A stretch of DNA of 9,419 nt from Candidatus Gallibacteroides avistercoris (lineage in GTDB: Bacteria; Bacteroidota; Bacteroidia; Bacteroidales; CHK158-818). The position numbers and the translations under genes were made by a program. The notes beneath the pieces were generated by a model that did not search any database, was not told where the DNA came from, and saw only the letters and a list, made by a program, of their open reading frames with translations. The stretch covers positions 1 to 9,419 of the forward strand of contig DVNA01000131.1 of NCBI GenBank assembly GCA_018714665.1, read 5' to 3'. This document shows positions 7,121 through 9,419 of the stretch, piece after piece. Numbering within the stretch: the stretch's first letter is position 1; each line of letters opens with the position of its first letter.

Positions 7121-8229
7121 TTATTTATATACCCGGGGATTCAACAACGTTTCCATAGTCAGTTTCTTTACCTTTTTTTCATTCTCCTCTCCAAATTGGG
7201 TTACGTGCAGCTCTTCTCCGTCCCGTACGGTTTGCAACTCTGCATCGGAAAAGATACCTGGCAACCAGGCATGAATAAAACCACCGTCGTGATAACCGTC
7301 TGCATGATTCCCGGAGCCGGAATATTCGCCCCGAGTGCGGAACTGTTTAACCATGTGCGAAAGCATCGGACGGTTCATCTCCGTCAAGAGTTTCCACTCG
7401 CCGCTGTTCTCGTCGTTATCCTCGGCACGGCAATGTTCGGGACGAGGCAATACATTCCATTCATTCTGGCACTTCTTGCGTATCCACCAATTGTCATCGC
7501 CCCAACTCACTACCCTGAAATGTTGGGCTATTAACCGAGAAGCCCATTGGTAGTGCCCGTTATACACTTTGATATCGGTATAATACACGATGCACACTTT
7601 TCAGCTATGGAGGGATCGATGCAATAGGCCGAGGCCAAAGTGGCACCCTGACCGCCTATATTGATAATGAGCGGTTTGTCGGGATGTTTTTTATACTGTT
7701 CGTTGATGAGTTTAACATATAGGTAGGCTCCCTCCGAGGCTTTTCGTTCTGCCTGTTTCTCGCTCTCGGCCTCCGTTCCTACGGTTACCGGAGGCAACTT
7801 GTCGGGATCGATGCCGCTTTGCAACGCATTATCGACCGACTCGTATGCGGTTTTTACCCAACCGGGTTGGCTGAACGTCCAGAAATCGGTCAATACGGGC
7901 GTAACAATGAGCCCCACCAGATTCATCCTGCCCAACGAGGCCATGGCGTACATCCACTCATCGTCAAAAACATCGTCATACACATCGTTATCATAGATAA
8001 CCGGATTTTTTACTTTTTTCCCCTCTTTGACCGTGATCCCGTGTATATACAATCCGGCCGGATAACCCGGACGATCGAATCCCCAATCGCCAATGACCGG
8101 ATGCGGGTTCTTGCTCCAATCGACGGTTTCCGGATTCCAACGGGCGGCATTTAATGACGCCGGCATTGTGGATGCGACCAGTAATGCAATTACTTTCACT
8201 ATCTCCCCAACAATTCCAACCATAGTCAT
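7121..8229 (-). pseudogene. Secreted nucleoside-hydrolase-like protein, split by a one-base frameshift
   Basis: Two overlapping frames make one protein of about 369 residues. Frame 1 starts at 8229 and reads sensibly to SIAEK (residue 211, codon ending at 7597), then gives unlikely sequence to a stop at 7531. Frame 2 continues smoothly as VCIVYYTDIKVYNGHYQWAS to a stop at 7121. Restoring one A in the run at 7598-7601 (minus-strand GAAAAG to GAAAAAG) gives AEKVCIVYYTD and rejoins them. The N-terminus carries a signal peptide (VIALLVASTMPASLNAA). NPVIYDNDVYDDVFDDEW (76-92) resembles a lengthened DxD...DD calcium/ribose site of inosine-uridine nucleoside hydrolases, PLIINIGGQGATLASAY...DPSIAEK the family's central GPLTNLA...DP segment, and GYHDGGFIHAW a late HD motif. 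An alternative start is GTG at 8199, preceded by GGGGAG, giving a cleaner signal peptide (MKVIALLV). A sequencing error would restore a functional gene. Fold assignment moderate; substrate unknown. Confidence 0.7.
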
Positions 8230-8250
8230 TTTTTTAACTGTTTAATCCTA

Positions 8251-9267
8251 TCAAATTGTATTCCGAAGCATAACTCTGGAAAGATTATGTATCTGTTTTA
8301 TCTTCCGCCGCTTAATCAACGATGCGGCCTGTTCTCCCATCCACTCGAAATCGGTCGTTATGGTGGTAACACCCCCCAACAAGACCTCTTTCAACGGAGT
8401 GTCGTCAAAACTCAACAGACCCATATCCCGACCTATCTCGAATTTTTTCTCCCACATGGCCTTGATAACGCCAGCCAAATCCCGGTCAGAAATAGCCATA
8501 TAACATTTTCCCTTTTCTATTTTTGAGAAATCAAATCCCCGATAGATATGCAACGGTATCTTGAAATCTTCGGAAAAACGTCTCATTCCGGCTACCAACG
8601 AATCCGGTATAAACTGAAACTGCCCATTATAAACAACATCCAGCGATTCGTATGTACGTAATTTATCGAGCAACGACCTTAAACCAACATACACATCTTC
8701 TGCAAAATCTTGATAAACAGCAGCATATTCTACCCCCAGTCCTTGCGGGAAAGCATCCAACAACAATACCCGCGAAGAGGGCAACAAGCGAATTGCATCC
8801 GTTACATCTACATTAAAGTGTGGCATCAAGACAAAATAGCCATACTCCGAACGATTGTTCTCAATCAAGGAACGAAACAATTTTTCGTTGTAGTAATGAA
8901 ACGCAATATCTATTTCGTAGTTCCTGCCCAAATGCTGTACCAACGACCGGTACAACGTCTCTTTGTATTGGTTCATGGCATCGAAAAGGAGCAATATTTT
9001 AAGAACGGTCTTCGTCCTGCGCGAGGCCACATAAAACCCTTTCCCGGGACGGGATACAACAACCCCTCTCTGTTGCAAGGCTCCGTAAGCCGCCAAAACC
9101 GTATCCCTGGATACACCAAAATGCTTATTGGCCTGACTCACCGAAGGGAGTTTGGCCCCTACCAAAATTTTCTTCTCACGAATTACATCCAACAAAAACT
9201 CTTCCAACTGCTTGCATTTTGGCTCTTTCGATGAATCATCTACTTTAAAATCAAGACAAGAAATCAT
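8251..9267 (-). CDS. GntR-family transcriptional regulator with LacI-type effector-binding domain
   Basis: A 338-residue cytoplasmic regulator with no signal peptide, starting at the ATG at 9267. Residues ~15-82 are the GntR winged helix-turn-helix: QLEEFLLDVIREKKILVGAK, LPSVSQANKHFGVSRDTVLA (the recognition helix around SRDTV) and the wing GVVVSRPGKGFYVAS. Residues ~88-335 resemble a periplasmic-binding-protein/LacI ligand domain: KILLLFDAMNQYKETLY, YGYFVLMPHF, SSRVLLLDAFPQG, CYMAISDRDLAGVIKAMWEK, and near the end DMGLLSFDDTPLKEVL followed by GVTTITTDFEWMGEQAASLI. Such GntR/LacI hybrids in Bacteroidota are usually sugar-responsive local regulators (for example the fucose regulator FucR of Bacteroides thetaiotaomicron), so this one probably senses a monosaccharide released by the downstream enzymes. 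It is the first gene of the apparent operon, 21 nt before the nucleoside-hydrolase-like gene, so autoregulation is likely. The family call is firm; ligand and sign of regulation are inferred. Confidence 0.92.
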   Translation of the reverse strand: MISCLDFKVDDSSKEPKCKQLEEFLLDVIREKKILVGAKLPSVSQANKHFGVSRDTVLAAYGALQQRGVVVSRPGKGFYVASRRTKTVLKILLLFDAMNQYKETLYRSLVQHLGRNYEIDIAFHYYNEKLFRSLIENNRSEYGYFVLMPHFNVDVTDAIRLLPSSRVLLLDAFPQGLGVEYAAVYQDFAEDVYVGLRSLLDKLRTYESLDVVYNGQFQFIPDSLVAGMRRFSEDFKIPLHIYRGFDFSKIEKGKCYMAISDRDLAGVIKAMWEKKFEIGRDMGLLSFDDTPLKEVLLGGVTTITTDFEWMGEQAASLIKRRKIKQIHNLSRVMLRNTI

Positions 9268-9311
9268 ATCAAAATAATAGAATAATGAACTATCTTACAG
9301 ATAAATAATAT

Positions 9312-9328
9312 TGATTCGTTATGAATCA
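9312..9328. promoter_or_regulatory. Inverted repeat TGATTC-N5-GAATCA, candidate operator
   Basis: A perfect 6-bp inverted repeat with a 5-nt spacer (GTTAT on the plus strand) lies about 45 bp upstream of the regulator's ATG and just downstream of the predicted transcription start, where a repressor would block elongation or initiation. A 17-bp dyad fits a dimeric GntR-type DNA-binding protein. Assignment to this regulator is inferred from position only; I did not see a second copy elsewhere in the window. Confidence 0.4.
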
Positions 9329-9336
9329 TTCTGATA

Positions 9337-9368
9337 CAAAGAAAAGAAAAATCTTACATAAAAACAAA
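9337..9368 (-). promoter_or_regulatory. Candidate Bacteroidota-type promoter for the operon
   Basis: On the minus strand TTTG (9365-9368) is followed after 20 nt by TTTCTTTG (9337-9344). The Bacteroidota housekeeping promoter is about TTTG, 19-21 nt, TAnnTTTG; here the spacing fits and the -7 box has one mismatch (T for A). Transcription would start near 9330, leaving a leader of about 60 nt. The region is very AT-rich, so partial matches are expected by chance. Confidence 0.35.
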
Positions 9369-9419
9369 AAAATAATATAATTATTTTATTTTTACAGACA
9401 GATATTTATCAATCGATCC

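Noticed and set aside
7590..7603. Programmed -1 ribosomal frameshift in the nucleoside-hydrolase-like gene
   Set aside because: The site reads T GAA AAG, which is not a canonical X XXY YYZ slippery heptamer, and I see no strong downstream stem-loop or biological reason; an indel in the A-run is simpler.
9292..9398. Repeated ATCTTACA (9292-9299 and 9351-9358) and related TTACA copies in the leader
   Set aside because: Short, unevenly spaced words in a very AT-rich stretch; expected by chance and not arranged as a clear operator array.
9268..9419. Possible small gene, tRNA or riboswitch in the AT-rich leader
   Set aside because: No open frame of useful length, no cloverleaf and no long stable stem beyond the 6-bp dyad.

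Overview
The window looks like part of a carbohydrate-utilisation locus from a Bacteroidota (Bacteroidales-like) genome. This rests on the character of the proteins (secreted GH5 and GH140/DUF4038-type glycoside hydrolases and a GntR/LacI hybrid regulator), on AT-rich gene leaders that mostly lack Shine-Dalgarno motifs, and on a candidate TTTG-N20-TTTCTTTG promoter resembling the Bacteroidota -33/-7 consensus. No species can be named from the sequence alone.

Every credible gene lies on the minus strand, so transcription runs from right to left. The order is: an AT-rich promoter/leader (9268-9419) with an inverted repeat that could be an operator; a GntR-type regulator with a sugar-binding-protein-like effector domain (8251-9267); a secreted nucleoside-hydrolase-like gene broken by a one-base frameshift (7121-8229); a GH140/apiosidase-like enzyme (5656-7074); a large secreted propeller-like protein with an EF-hand-type loop (3778-5640); a single-domain GH5 with a twin-arginine-like leader (2633-3754); a bimodular protein with two clan GH-A-like catalytic modules (202-2628); and the start of another exported, probably glycosidase-related protein cut by the left edge (1-199). 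Intergenic gaps are 2 to 46 nt and no terminator is visible between genes, so this is most simply one operon of at least seven genes.

The products appear to be an envelope or periplasmic degradation set for one glycoside-rich substrate: four or five glycosidase active sites, a possible N-glycosidase (nucleoside-hydrolase fold) and an accessory propeller, under one regulator that probably senses a released sugar. No SusC/SusD pair, transporter or sugar kinase is present in the window, so the substrate cannot be fixed. The GH140-like member hints at apiose or a similar branched or terminal sugar but does not prove it. The points most worth following are the two-active-site enzyme, the unusual pairing of a secreted nucleoside-hydrolase-like protein with GH5/GH140 enzymes, its frameshift, and the promoter/operator arrangement.
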